From Brachypodius melanocephalos (Eukaryota > Chordata > Aves > Passeriformes > Pycnonotidae), in the NCBI GenBank assembly GCA_013398615.1, contig VZSR01000479.1, positions 4,770,152 through 4,834,151 on the forward strand: a stretch of DNA of 64,000 nt. Reading direction: 5' to 3'. Below are positions 12,128 through 23,475 of this stretch, one piece after another. Below the pieces are notes generated by a model. It searched no databases and was not told where the DNA came from. It saw only the letters and a program-made list of their open reading frames with translations. Each line of letters begins with the position of its first letter. Within the stretch, counting starts at the first letter, position 1. The translations under genes and the position numbers were made by a program.

Positions 12128-12260
12128 TCCAACAAAGTCCCCGTGGTGCAGCCGTCGCACGGAGTGCACCCGCTGACCCCGCTCATCCCCTACAGCAACG
12201 ACCACTTCAGCCACGGCTCCCACTCGCCCCACCTGCCCGCTGACATCAACCAGAAACAAG
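12128..12260 (+). CDS. TCF7: TCF7 exon: central linker (SNKVPVVQ...)
   Basis: The acceptor CTTGCAG ends at 12127 and the donor GTAATGG starts at 12261. The exon is 133 bp, entering in phase 0 and leaving one base over. It encodes SNKVPVVQPSHGVHPLTPLI and then YSNDHF...PADINQKQ. This is the segment between the beta-catenin-binding domain and the HMG box, a region of TCF/LEF proteins that contributes to Groucho/TLE co-repressor contact. It is the most upstream exon I can support. Whether the preceding exon lies before position 1 or was missed is unknown. Confidence 0.93.
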
Positions 12261-15200
12261 GTAATGGCACCACTGGGGCTGTGCTGCCAGGGGGACACAG
12301 CTGGAGGCCGCTGGGGCTGGCACCTTCCTGCTCCCAAATCAGTGGGAAGAATCGGGACCTTTGCTCAGCTGGGATGTTGTTTAGCATTGGGAGGTTATTT
12401 GGCTTTTGGCAGTGCTCTGTGATCTGGCCGTGAGCAGTTTGATACCGAAAGTGCCAGCCCTGCTGATGGAGTGTGCTCGGTTCTCTGTACAAGCTGTCCT
12501 GTACCTTGAGACCAGACCAGAGCCCACATGATGATGCACAAGAGGCAGCCAGAAAATGGAAAGTAATCTTTCCTTTGACTCATACCCAAACTGTTGTCAG
12601 GTTGTCATTTTGAGAAAATAAATGCTTGAAACAGGAAATATTTTGACTAAACAGGATCGGTGTCTGCAAATTGACTGGATTGTGACATGTGTGTCCCCGT
12701 AGCCACATGTTTTGTGGTTATCACCTGGCTTGGCTTTTTGTGTTCCTGTATGAGTCCAGGCTGTGTCAATTGACTCATGAGGCTGTGGAGGAAAGTACAG
12801 TATTTTGAGGTTAAACCCTCTAAAATAAACTGTAAATATAGGTATATGTTGCAGAATTCACCCCAGTCCATCATTCCATCATTCTTCGTGGGTTCATGGT
12901 AAACTGAGTGTAAAATCAAACTTTTCTCAACTTTACATTAGGGCAGAACATCTGTTCAGATTACCCAGGTTTTTACACAAACCTGGGCTCCATTTCATGG
13001 GAAAGCAAGCAAACTGACAGTTTTGTGTCAAAGTGCATTCAGGAAGGAGGTCAGTGTCCATGAGAGCCCAGAAAACAGTGCCAGAACAGAGGCACAAAAC
13101 CAACTGTTCTGATTTGGGCAAAGGCCTCCACCCAGGAGTGATCCAAACTGTCCCAGAGGCATCAGCTTCACCAAGTTAACTTCATTGCTAAAACAGTGGG
13201 TCACTGAGGATGCTCTTGGCTGGAGGACCCACTGAATAATCCCTGGTCTGAACCTGGAGGCCACACTCTGGACTCATCAGGGATGCTGATGGTAGGGTTT
13301 AGGTCTGGAGGTCACATTGTGGACTCTCTAGGGACGCTGATGGGTATGATTTAGGTCTGGTGTAAGAGATGCCCAGGCACATCCTGGTTGCTTTCCAGGC
13401 AGCACACTGCTTGTCAGCCACCAGAGCATAATAAACTCAGCAGAAAAATAGGAAGAGTTAACAAAATAAAACTTCCCCCATGTTGCCTTTGATGTGCCTG
13501 GCAGAACTCTGCCCCTCCAGGAGCCACTCGCTGTGAGCTGGGACTCACTGTCAGCCTGGGAAACCTTCAGTGAATGCAAGAGCAGCTCATTCAAGGGCAG
13601 AGTTGGTTGTGTCCCTCTGTGGAGGCTACAACTAGCACTGGAGCACTGAGCATCCACCTCTGTGGTGGGTCAGTCATTCTAGGACATTGTCCTTGGGCTG
13701 CCCACCTGTGCCCCCAGTTCAGGCACTGTCCAGTCTCCCCTTCCCTTTTAGCCTGTACTCCTACAGACACAGGGAGGCTGTTTGTCCCAGAGACTCCTCA
13801 TGTGCTGTTCAAGGAAAGATTCAGCCCATCATCCTCAGCTGGGTCTCGTCTTTGTGGTGCAGCTGTGGTCATACATGCCCCATCCTACACTGCTGGGGAG
13901 AGGGTTTTCTCCCGTGTTCATCCTCTGTGTTCATCACTGAAATATTCCCCTTTTCACCCAGTGTGAGTGCTTGAGAGTCACTCTCATACTCATTCTCCCA
14001 GCATCCCTTTAAAGTTTCTCACAGTAGCCCAAGGACACACAGACAAGGAAATACAAGCAGGAATTCTGAGTCAGTGGCTGGTGCCCCAACCACTGGGCCA
14101 GCAAGAATAACTTGTGCTCTGACTTACACAACTTGTATTGTTGGGGGTGCAAATCTGAGGATGTTCCATCAGCTGCCTTGTGCAGGGCTGGTTTTGTTTG
14201 ACCCTCCATGGGCCACTGAGTCCCAACTGAAGGAAATCTCATACTGGGTTATATATTCCTGTCAGGTCAGTTACATATTTATTTTAGCTGACTCCTAGTA
14301 AAATGCTTAGAATCAGTTAGTGTCATTCCTAATTAATAAGGCATCATTCATACACCTAGGAGAAAAATCCACTTCCAACTGCTTGCGACTCATCACCAGT
14401 TTAATCCGTGTATTTATCTAGGACAGCCACTGGACAATCCCTGTTCCCAGTTTTTTGTCTGAGGCTCGACAGCAGCCATCACTGCACCACGCTGTGCTAG
14501 AGCTCAGCCCCAGCACCCCTCCAGTTTCCCAGTCCAGGGGTCAGCTGGAGGCTGTTTTTGCCAGCAGCACCGTGGTTGTCTGAGACCCACCCACAGCCCC
14601 AGGCAGCACAGGATGTTTTCCAGCCCAGACAGGAACAGAGCAATGCTGTGCCTGTGTCCCCTGGCCATGCTGCCCATGCCAGCGGCTTTGAAGATCACAC
14701 AGGGATTCCCCATGCAAAGGGTGAATTCCCAGTTGGCACCGTACCCACCTCCACAGTTCCTTGGCACCCACAGAGCCACAGAACAATTGTTTTGAACTCA
14801 AATTGCTCAAAATGAAGTTGGAAGTGATGCCTGCTGGAGCATCCCTACTGCCTGCTCACGGGGGGTCCTGTGGATGACTGATGGAGAGGGAGCACAGGAA
14901 TGGCTTTGACCATCCACTGAGCACCTGAGTGGGCCCTCTGGGAAAGGCAGGGGATGCCTGGAGTCAGCCAAATCCTTACCAAAGCACGGTGCTGCTCGGC
15001 CTTGGGGTGGCATGGAGCAGCTATGATGCTTGTGCAAGGGCGAGATGCCTCCTCCACCCCCCATTATGTTTGTGATTTTGCAGCCATGTGGATGACCCAC
15101 CACATCCCCACTGAGAGAACCCCAGGAAACACCATCCTGCCACTTGCAGAGAGCTATTTCGTGTAGCTGTCCACAAGTGTTCATGGATGAGGCAGCCAGG

Positions 15201-15273
15201 GGGTTGGGAACAATCTGGGTCAGCCAGGCAGTGCAGTGCCAGCTTCAGCTCCTCTCCTTGTCCCTTCTTGCAG
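12261..15273 (+). other. TCF7: TCF7 intron
   Basis: GT-AG intron of 3.0 kb. It holds one two-copy tandem duplication (13254-13356) and nothing else recognised. Confidence 0.85.
13254..13356. repeat. Two-copy tandem duplication, about 51-52 bp unit
   Basis: The block starting CTGGAGGCCACACTCTGGAC (13254) recurs with about 80% identity starting CTGGAGGTCACATTGTGGAC (13305). Each copy ends in TTTAGGT. It lies within a TCF7 intron and has no evident function. Confidence 0.85.
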
Positions 15274-15364
15274 GAGTGCACCGTCCTTCCCAGACCTCAG
15301 ACATCCCTGGTTTCTACCCGCTGCCGCCCGGTGGAGTCGGCCAGATCACGCCGTCGATGGGATG
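15274..15364 (+). CDS. TCF7: TCF7 exon: linker (GVHRPSQTSDIPGFYPL...)
   Basis: The acceptor TTCTTGCAG ends at 15273 and the donor GTGAGTG starts at 15365. The exon is 91 bp; it completes a glycine codon with the previous exon and leaves TG to be completed as tryptophan by the next. It encodes GVHRPSQTSDIPGFYPLPPG followed by GVGQITPSMG. The pattern 'PDI..FYPL.PG.VGQI' is diagnostic of TCF/LEF linkers. Confidence 0.95.
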
Positions 15365-17084
15365 GTGAGTGAGGAGGGCTCAGCCCCGACTGAGCCCACC
15401 CCTGCGGCCACTCTGTCACCTCCACGGTGCTTCCCCAGCTTCACCCCTCCTGCGTGCTCTGTGAGGAGGGAGGAGAGCTTAACCCTGCCTTGGAGATGGG
15501 AGCAGAGAGGCTGAAGGCTCCATCCTGGCTGAGGCACCCCTGGAGAGGGGTTACAACCTGCCCAATTCAGAACTGCCTCCTGCTTTACATCTGTCTGTGT
15601 GGATTAGGGAACCCAGAGGGAGCTTCCTACCCACCCCTCCTAATCACAGCAAAAGTCTCTCTTTTGAGTAGGAGGTAATTTTCTCCTTCACTGGACTTTT
15701 TGGCACAAACAGTGCTTTCCCTGAGCATGCCACCAGCACGGAGTAATCCCGGGGGATGCTCCATCTGCCAGGCCATGGTGTTTCTTGGGATCTGACAGGC
15801 AGGGGAAAAGTCCATCATGGCAGAGACCTGCCAGGAGGCAACCCTGGTACCCACAGCTCAGCCAGTTGGTAACCACTGCCCCAGCAGGCATGGGAGAGGA
15901 GAGACCATGAGCTGGAGAACTCCCAAAATGTACTCCCTGTGTGGACCAGCCCTGCAGAGCATCCTGCAAAGCACAGCCTGTTGGTAAACCTGCCCTGGGG
16001 ACACAAGTTAAAAATACACCAGTGTGTTCTCTGTGGTCATTGCACTGGCTTTTGTCCCCGTGACCGTGAGCACTCTGAGAGAGCGGGTCTGGCAGGTGCT
16101 GCCATGTGGGCATCATCACTGCTCAGATGAATATTTAATCCCCAGTGATGGTGTAGGGACATGGCAGAGGCTGACAGGGAGACTGGTGGCTGCAGGTGGC
16201 AATTCAGAGAGCTGGGATGAGGAGAGAATGAAGGGCAGGTGATCACAGGGACGGTGGCCAGATTCCCCCAGTGCCAGTGAATAAAACCCTGGCAAAACCC
16301 AGCAGAGAACTTCAGGTACAAGAAGCTATTGCAGAATGGGAAAGGGTAAAATGTTAGCTTTTGCTTTGTTTATCAATTTCACGTTCCAGATATTTAACCA
16401 CAAGGAAGCAGAGGATGAGGCCTTTGATACAGAGTCAGGCTTCAAAGAGATTACATTTTGCCTTCTGTGCTAAATCTGCTACTATTGGGTGATGATTTAA
16501 CTCCTCATATGATGTGATTCATCCTCAGGAAAAACAAGGACTGGGGTGACTGTGCTGTAACATGAAAGAAATAGTTGGAACAGGGAGAAAGGAGCCTGTT
16601 TGTCAAATGGAAGGTCCACTCCTGGGTTAGGATGATGCTGCACAGACAGCCCTGGGTTCATGAAGGGAGAACAGTCTGGTTTTTTATCGAGATTTTGTGG
16701 GGGCAGTCGGTGATGGAGAGAGCTTTCATGGCTGAGAGCTGCTCCAGCATCCATGGGGTTTGGCATCCTGCTGCAGCCACATCAGATGCCTTCATTAATG
16801 GCTAATAGAGCAGATATGGTGAAGCAACAAACAGCCTGACATGCAGAGAGCAGCACCTTGAGGCACATGTGTCTTACAGAGCTTTTGCTCTTTCTTCTCC
16901 TTGCCCAAAATGTATGGAAAGAACCCCAAACTTGTGGAGTGCCTAGTCCTCAGCTGAGTCTCTGCACACCACTGTGGGTGGGTGCAGAAGCACTGAAGCC
17001 TGGCAGGTTCATGGCAGCATCCCCCCATGCCAGCAGCAGGGGCTGTGTGCCAGGGATGGGTGTGCTGGGGATGGTCATGCCAGG

Positions 17085-17260
17085 GATGCATCCCAGAGAA
17101 GCTGTGGCTGCCCCATCCCTGGAATTGTTCAAGGCCAGACTGGATGGGATCTTGGAGCAACCTGGGATAGAGGAAGGTGTCCCTGCCCACTGCAGGGTGT
17201 TGGAACTGGGTGATCTTTAAGGTTCCTCCCAACCCAAACCAATACAGGACTCCATGGTTG
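17085..17260 (+). mobile_element. CR1 LINE 3'-end fragment
   Basis: 'GAGAAGCTGTGGCTGCCCCA' followed by 'TGTTCAAGGCCAGACTGGATG' and 'GGTTCCTCCCAACCCAAACC' is a sense CR1 terminus. Confidence 0.9.
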
Positions 17261-17619
17261 TGCTGGTGCCACCAAATCAGCTGCCAGGCCAGGGCAGCCA
17301 CACATGGGGAGCAACTTTCCTCCACAAGCTGGCAGGCAGGAGCTGGGCAGAAACTGGTTTTGTTGTCACTGAGCGCTTCAGGAGGAGGAGCTGCAATCAC
17401 TCTCTCTGTAATTAAGCTGGGATGACAGTCAGATAAAAGCTCCCAAGAGTCCAGTCAAGTGAGTTTTGCCTATGGGAGCCTGGGTGTTAACATTAGGCAG
17501 GAACCTGCAAATCGTGTCACTCACCTGTGCCTGGGGCCGAGCACAGTGGTGCCATGGCAGCCTCTCCTCCACCACCCCACAACCTTTTTCCTGAGCCACC
17601 CTCCCATCACCAGATGATC

Positions 17620-17998
17620 CTCTGGAAACAGGCTGAGAGAGCTGGGGTAGTTCAGGCTGGAGAAGTTTCCAGGGAGGCCTCAGAGCCCTTTCCCATACCT
17701 AAAAGGAACTTATAAAAAATAGAGAGAGGGACTTTTTGTATGGGCATATAGTGATAGGACAAGGGGGAGCAGTTTTGAACTAAAAGACAAGAGTTAGATC
17801 AGATGTTAGGAAGTTCTTTACACAGAGGGGGATGAGGCCCCGGCACAGGTTGCCCAGAGCCATTGCAGCTGCCCCATCCCTGGAGATGTTCATGGTCAGG
17901 CTGGACAGGGCTTGGAGCAGCTGGATCTAGTGAAAGGTGTCCCTGCCCATGGCAAGAGCTTGGAATGAGATGAGCTTTAAGGCCACTATTCCATGATA
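17620..17998 (+). mobile_element. CR1 LINE fragment, longer 3' region
   Basis: About 380 bp of sense CR1: 'GTTCAGGCTGGAGAAG', 'AGGAAGTTCTTTACACAGAG', 'GGCACAGGTTGCCCAGAG', 'CCATCCCTGGAGATGTTCATG' and a terminal 'TTAAGGCCACTATTCCATGA'. It is the second of three same-orientation CR1 pieces within 1.8 kb. Confidence 0.9.
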
Positions 17999-18639
17999 CG
18001 GGCTGTAATCGTGCACTGCCATCAGGGAGCGATTCTGCAGTTGCTTTCATTTGCACGTCAGAGGGACTTCAGATGAAGCTGCAAGTGCCCATCTCCACTC
18101 CTATCGCAATATCCCAGCCTCTGGAGTAGCACAGGTCTCTTCTGGATTTTCTCCAAGAGTTTTCTCGGCCCTGGGGCAGCCGCCTCCAACTTCAAAGGCT
18201 GTTTCTGTTTCCTGGCGCAGCAGCACTTGGCTGTTTGTTGGTGTGTTTATACCCACCGACATCTGAGGGTGAGGAGAGGGCTTCTGCCTGCCAAGGTGTA
18301 AACAGCCCCAGCTGCCTTTCCTGCAGACAGATCCCAAAGATTTCAGTCAAGCAGCAGGAACGGGAGCCTCCTTCCTGCCCAGCACAGCTCAGGGGTCTGA
18401 CTGCTGCCCCACTGTCATTATTCCTCTTCAGGGCACAGGCTTTTCTTTAGCCCCAAAAATATCCCAGGCATCCAGGAGCTTGGGTCCTTCACAGTGCACC
18501 ACACTTCATGGTAATGGACTTTTTGTGGATTTTTTCATCGTTAGAGCTGAAAATAGCTGGTCTTGGGTTTAGATACAGCACTGTGCAGCCTGGCCAGAGG
18601 AGCGTGAGTGCCAGCACAGTTGTAAGCACCCCATTGTGC

Positions 18640-18822
18640 CCCATCCCTGCAAGTGTTCAAGGCCAGGTGAGGCTTGGAGCAACCTGGTCTAGTGGAAGAT
18701 GTCCCTGCTGATGGCAGGGTGGGTTGGAATGAGATGAGCTTTAAGGTTTCCTTCCAATCTAAACCATTCTGTGATTTTAGGGTCTCTTCCAAGCTAAACC
18801 ATGCTGTAATTCTATGATCTCA
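18640..18822 (+). mobile_element. CR1 LINE 3' end with duplicated terminus
   Basis: The sense CR1 3' end is present, and its last segment appears twice in tandem: TTCCAATCTAAACCATTCTG and then TTCCAAGCTAAACCATGCTG. The second copy ends in ATTCTATGATCTC. Confidence 0.85.
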
Positions 18823-19184
18823 GTTTCCATGTGCAGTTTTAGGCTAGAAGCATCTTTTGGCAGGCTTGCAGAAAAAGCCAAGGTATTTTTGAGCTATTTC
18901 CATATGAAAATGTGGGGGTTCCCTTGCTGGGAACAACGAGGAACTTCCTCCATAGTTATTTTACTATCTCAAAAATAATTTCCAGCCCGAGGTCTGATAC
19001 TTGCCTGGTCCCCAGTAGGAAACAACTTTCAAAAAGAATGCAGGGCTGAGGTTTTGGCTTCTTTAAAGCTGATGGGTGTCCTTAAAAGGATGTGGTGGGG
19101 AAATCAGAGCATTCCTGAAGCACAAAGGCAGGGTAGGTACCTTCTCCCCAGACTCCAGGAGTCTCCCATGCTTGGAGCACCACA

Positions 19185-19430
19185 GCATCACAGAGTAGAT
19201 GAAGTTGGAAGTGACCACAGTGAGTCATCTGGTCCAACCTCCCTGCTCAAGCAGAGCTGCTCCAGAGCACATGGCACAGGATTGCATCCAGACAATCCTG
19301 GGATACCTCTAGACAGGGAGGCTTCACACTGTCTCTGGGCAACCTGTTCCAGTCACTGCACAGTAAAGAAGTTTTCCTCATATTTATCCTCCTGGTGCAG
19401 CTTCTTATGCACCACAGAGGGAATCTGAGC
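19185..19430 (-). mobile_element. CR1 LINE 3'-end fragment (different subfamily)
   Basis: 'ATCACAGAGTAGATGAAGTTGGAAG' followed by 'CATCTGGTCCAACCTCC', 'CTGGGCAACCTGTTCCAGT' and 'AAGAAGTTTTCCTCATATTT' is the antisense of a CR1 3' region. Confidence 0.85.
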
Positions 19431-20570
19431 AGGGTTTAATTTTTTTTGGTCACACTGTGCTCTTTAGAGCAACTTCTGTGCAATAGCAACATCTCCTGAT
19501 TTTTCAGCACACCTCTGCACTTTGCATTGTTACCAGGTAGACTCAAAGCTGCAGCATTAATCCATGCCAGGGCAGAAGGGGTCAGCATTGGATCCAACCT
19601 TTGTAGGAAGGCCCAAGTTCTCTCAAAATAACATCCAAAGCCCACAGTGCCCCTCAGGCCTAAGGGACACCGAGTGTCTGCCCAACCAGGGGCATCAGTG
19701 CTCTGAGTCCCATTAGCAGAGGGTATCTTTAGGACATACCACGTAGCTGTGGATACTTTATAGCCTCTTTCTTCCTGATCCCAGGCAGAGCCAGTCTGTC
19801 TATCCGCTCCCGTCATGTGGATTTAGACAGCCGTACTCGTCAGCGCTTTCTGCTGGGGCTTCTTTCTCCAGGTGAGTATGAGCTGTGTGAGACAGGGCAG
19901 CTCTGCTGGTCGTGCAGCTTGCAGTTTGTGCAGCAGGAGCTTGCAGCAGACCACAGCCACCCAGGGACAGCCACACACCCTCCCCGGGGCAGCCGTGGCA
20001 AGAGAAGGCGCTTACAGGCAGTGTCTGGTCCAAGGGGTGCTCAGGGGAGTAGTGAGGAGGAAGGATGCACAACAGCTGGGTTTTATTTAGCAGAACTCTG
20101 AGGAGAGTCAAAAACTCCAGCCTTCAGCTCAGCATTGGGAAAGTGGGGTGGAATCCGTTGCTCAGGATTTTGCTCCGTGTCACTAACCCTAATCCTGAAT
20201 GTGTCCCTGCTGCCACCACTGCTTTGCTCTGCAGGGATGGATCTGGTTCACTTGGTCTCAGCTTTAAATGCAGGACAGGAGGGGGCAGAGATTTGCTGCC
20301 CTGCCATTGGTACATGTCAGTTCTGTGAGCTTCTGCCACACAGCTTCTGCCTTCGGGTGAGCAAAGTGCATCCCCTGTGGATGAGAATCACAGAGCCCAG
20401 CTCTTCCAGGTGTGCTGCTGGGCAAAGCTCGAATGGCTCCATAGGGATGCCAGGGCCACACCAGCTTTTACTTCTGCTTCATGTCCTGAAGAGCTGTTAG
20501 TGGAGATTTCCCAGGGGAAAACCAGGCAAACCCTTGCTCAACATGAGCCCTTAGCCACACAGAAACCTGG

Positions 20571-20626
20571 ATCCGTGCAACCTTCAATCCATACAACACT
20601 TGATCCATGCATCCCTTGATCCATGG
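20571..20626. repeat. 16-bp minisatellite, 3.5 copies
   Basis: The unit ATCCATGCATCCCTTG is repeated with exact 16-bp period and mild divergence (copies at 20571, 20587, 20603 and a partial at 20619). Confidence 0.85.
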
Positions 20627-21488
20627 AGCCCCTCAGCCCTGCAGAAGAGGGGAGGGAGTGCTGCCAGCCCTCCTTTCTCACAAGGTATCGCCCATGCACA
20701 GCCTCAGAAGTGAAGGCAAGCAGAGTTAACGGTTTCCTGTGAAGCCCCAGCAGCCTCCCTGAGCTCCTGCCTGCAGGATTTTGGGGCGGATTTTGCAGCA
20801 CTGCTGCAGCTGAGAAAGTACACCTGGTCAGATAAGGATCAGACTGTGCTGGTGGATTAAATTAAACAGCTTTTCTTTTTGTGCCAGCATATCTAATGAA
20901 CAGTTCACCTCCCATGGGCAATTCTGCCATCTCAAGCTGCAGTCATAAAGTGGCAAGCTTGGCAAAGCTGACTTTGCTGGCTTTATCCTCCAAAACTCCG
21001 GAGAGAGCTAATGAAGCCTGAGAGCTAATGAGACCTCTCGTGATCTCAGCCCGTGTTGTGGAGAGCATTGCTTAGGCAAGGTGCACCTCCTAGAGTTGCA
21101 GTTGGGTTCATGTTCAGACTTAGTCTGTTTCTGTTAAAAGGAAGGTGCGGGGTGGTCCTAATCTCTCCCATCCAAACTCCAGGTTGAGTTTGTTGTTCCT
21201 TTCTGCAGTGCTAATGAGACACTGCAACAACAGAGATTCGAGTAGCTGAAACTGCCGGGTGAAAGCACCCTTGATCTCGGCCAGGCTGGCTCCTGCTGCA
21301 GGCGGGTTCCCTCGCTGTGGCACAGGATCCTTTCCTTGCCCAGCCATGCCGCGAGGGTGACCCGGGGGTGGTGGGCACCGCCTGCCCCCTGCCAGCCTGG
21401 CAGCACCCGCATGCTTTCCGTGTCCTCGCTTTCCGTCCGCTTCGCCACATCAGAGCGCTCTCCGAGGGGCGCCCAGCCCCGCCGTGTC

Positions 21489-21620
21489 CCGGCACAGCTC
21501 AGCCCCTGTGTGCTGCAGGTTCACCTACCCAGCCTGCCGGCACAGCTCAGCCCCTGTCTGTTCACCCACCCAGCCCCCCGGCACAGCTCACCCCCGCTCT
21601 GTTGCAGGTTCACTCACCCG
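21489..21620 (+). repeat. TCF7: GC-rich triplicated block spanning a TCF7 splice acceptor
   Basis: Three units begin CCGGCACAGCTCA at 21489, 21537 and 21578. The third contains the real acceptor (GTTGCAG ending 21607) and runs into the exon (GTTCACTCACCC). The first carries a look-alike acceptor (TGCTGCAG ending 21518) followed by GTTCACCTACCC, so the exon start itself appears duplicated. Confidence 0.88.
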
Positions 21621-21718
21621 CTGATGCTGGGCTCTGGCATGCACACCACCGGCATCCCGCACCCCGCCATCGTGCCCCACTCCGGCAAGCAAGAGATGGA
21701 GCACTACGACCGAAACAT
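21608..21718 (+). CDS. TCF7: TCF7 exon: linker (FTHPLMLGSG...YDRNM)
   Basis: The acceptor GTTGCAG ends at 21607 and the donor GTGAGTG starts at 21719. The exon is 111 bp; its first base completes the tryptophan codon and its last two bases begin ATG (Met). It encodes FTHPLMLGSGMHTTGIPHPA, then IVPHSGKQEMEHYDRN. 'TTGIPHPAIV' is conserved across TCF/LEF proteins and 'KQE' is the usual sumoylation-type motif of the family. The short FTHP start is the TCF7 version of this exon. Confidence 0.96.
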
Positions 21719-21907
21719 GTGAGTGGGGAGAGCTGGCTCAGAGCATCAGCACCTCAGCACCCGTTTCATTTATCGCTCTCAGTGCTCAGGTGGGAGGAGG
21801 ATGGATGCAAACCTCGGGCCCCCCACCTGCTTGTGCTATTGGGTGGTGTTGGGGTCGAGTCTTCTGGTGGCTCTGATGCTGACAGCCCCTCCTTTTGTCC
21901 CACCAAG

Positions 21908-22070
21908 GAAACCTCAGCCAGAACCAAAGAGAGAGAAGGAAGCCAAGAAGCCCACTATTAAGAAGCCCCTGAATGCTTTCATGTTGTATATGAAAGAAAT
22001 GCGGGCAAAAGTCATCGCTGAGTGCACCCTGAAAGAGAGTGCTGCCATCAACCAGATCTTGGGAAGGAGG
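21908..22070 (+). CDS. TCF7: TCF7 exon: basic linker and first half of HMG box
   Basis: The acceptor CACCAAG ends at 21907, after a fairly pyrimidine-rich tract. The donor GTAAGAG starts at 22071. The exon is 163 bp. After KPQPEPKREKEAKKP it enters the HMG box with TIKKPLNAFMLYMKEMRAKV, continuing to CTLKESAAINQILGRR. These residues form helices 1 and 2 of the minor-groove-binding, DNA-bending HMG fold. The sequence is essentially identical to the vertebrate family consensus, so the exon is under strong constraint. Confidence 0.98.
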
Positions 22071-22278
22071 GTAAGAGCTCACAGGGCCCAGTGTCACCAC
22101 CGAGTGCCACATCCCTGTCCCTTGCAGTTTCTCTTAAGTACATAACAAGCATCTGCTTCAATCTGAGTGCTCTTATCCCATGAACACAGGGGGCAGATGT
22201 GTCCTGGTGGGGTGGCCAGGGTGGGCTGGGCTGGGAGGGGACAGCAGGGCCCTGCTTCACTGCTGTTTGTCCTTGCAG

Positions 22279-22386
22279 TGGCACGCGCTGTCCCGAGAGG
22301 AACAAGCCAAGTACTACGAACTGGCCCGCAAGGAACGGCAGCTCCACATGCAGCTCTACCCCGGCTGGTCTGCCAGGGACAACTAC
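22279..22386 (+). CDS. TCF7: TCF7 exon: second half of HMG box
   Basis: The acceptor TTGCAG ends at 22278 and the donor GTGAGTG starts at 22387. The exon is exactly 36 codons, phase 0 at both ends. It encodes WHALSREEQAKYYELARKER followed by QLHMQLYPGWSARDNY, helix 3 of the HMG box. Because it ends in phase 0, it can be spliced to any of the three downstream exons; the choice sets the frame of the terminal exon. Confidence 0.98.
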
Positions 22387-22639
22387 GTGAGTGCCACCCT
22401 GCTCTGACCCCCACCCCATGGCCTGGGGGGCTGGCTGGTGTTTTGGACACCCTCTTGGCTTATTGCCTGTCTAAAGGGTGAACGATACAGCCACCAGCAA
22501 CCACAGGCATTTATTTGCATATTGTCCAAGCAAATACAAATAGGAAGGGAAGCTTTTAAGTGCTGTGGATATATCTTTGGAAATACAGATTTATGGAAGC
22601 AAGCTGCCCTCTGCATCTTGGACGGCAGCTGAGATATCT

Positions 22640-22836
22640 GTGAGGGTGGTGAGGCCCTGGCACAGGTTGCCCAGAGAAGTTGTGGATGCCCCATCCCTGG
22701 AAACGTTCATGGTCAAGTTGGACAGGGCTTGGAGCAACCAGAATCTAGTGGAAAATATCCCTGCTCATATCAGGGGGTTGGAACAGGATGTGTTTGAAGT
22801 CACTTTCAACCCAATTAATTCTGATTCTGTGACTTA
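22640..22836 (+). mobile_element. CR1 LINE 3'-end fragment
   Basis: 'GGCACAGGTTGCCCAGAGAAG', 'CCATCCCTGGAAACGTTCATG' and 'GGACAGGGCTTGGAGCAACC' followed by a terminal 'AATTCTGATTCTGTGAC' is sense CR1. Confidence 0.9.
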
Positions 22837-23445
22837 AAATAGTGGCTCTTTTTGTAGGGGAGTTTTTTCTTGTGATTTTCACAACCGTTTTGATATTCCA
22901 TGCTCAACAAGCTCATTAGTGAACTGAAGCAAAGCACACATAAGTCTTCAGATGTCTGTCCCTCCATGCATCTCCATCATTTCCCTCTCAGACACTTTCT
23001 TAGCCCTGGGAACTGCATAGTGAGTGCCCATCCTTCCCACACTGACTACAGCCCTCCTTCCAGAATGACACAACTCCACCAAGGGCAAGAAAACACCTGT
23101 AAACAGACCCAAACTCCCCCCAAAAACAGAGGACAGAGATGATGCAGGAAAAGCAGAGGTGATGAGAAGCCCCCAGCCCACATTTTGATGGGCACACACC
23201 TGGAGGGCATCAGCACTGCTGACAGCATGGCAACATCTTCCCCCAGGATCAAGCACATCCTCCATGGAAATCCCAATCCTGTACCACTTTCATCTGGTTC
23301 CTTGGGGAACCAAGGGCTGGCTCCTGTCTCCAGAAGATAGATGTTGGGCTCAAAATGTGCATATTGCTCCTCCCAGCACTGTAAACCATCTGGTTTGGGT
23401 GTTGTGGTTGTTGCAAGAGATGCTTTTCTCTGAAGTCGAGCAGGG

Positions 23446-23475
23446 ACAAGGAGGAGGAGGAAGAGGAGGAGGAAT
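23446..23475 (+). repeat. GGA-rich low-complexity tract
   Basis: A short run of GGA and AGA triplets in TCF7 intron sequence. Confidence 0.8.

Larger units (their letters stand above)
15365..21607 (+). other. TCF7: TCF7 intron rich in CR1 fragments
   Basis: GT-AG intron of 6.2 kb. It contains four CR1 3' ends, a 16-bp minisatellite (20571-20626) and, at its 3' edge, a triplicated GC-rich block that includes the splice acceptor. No other gene was recognised. Confidence 0.85.
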
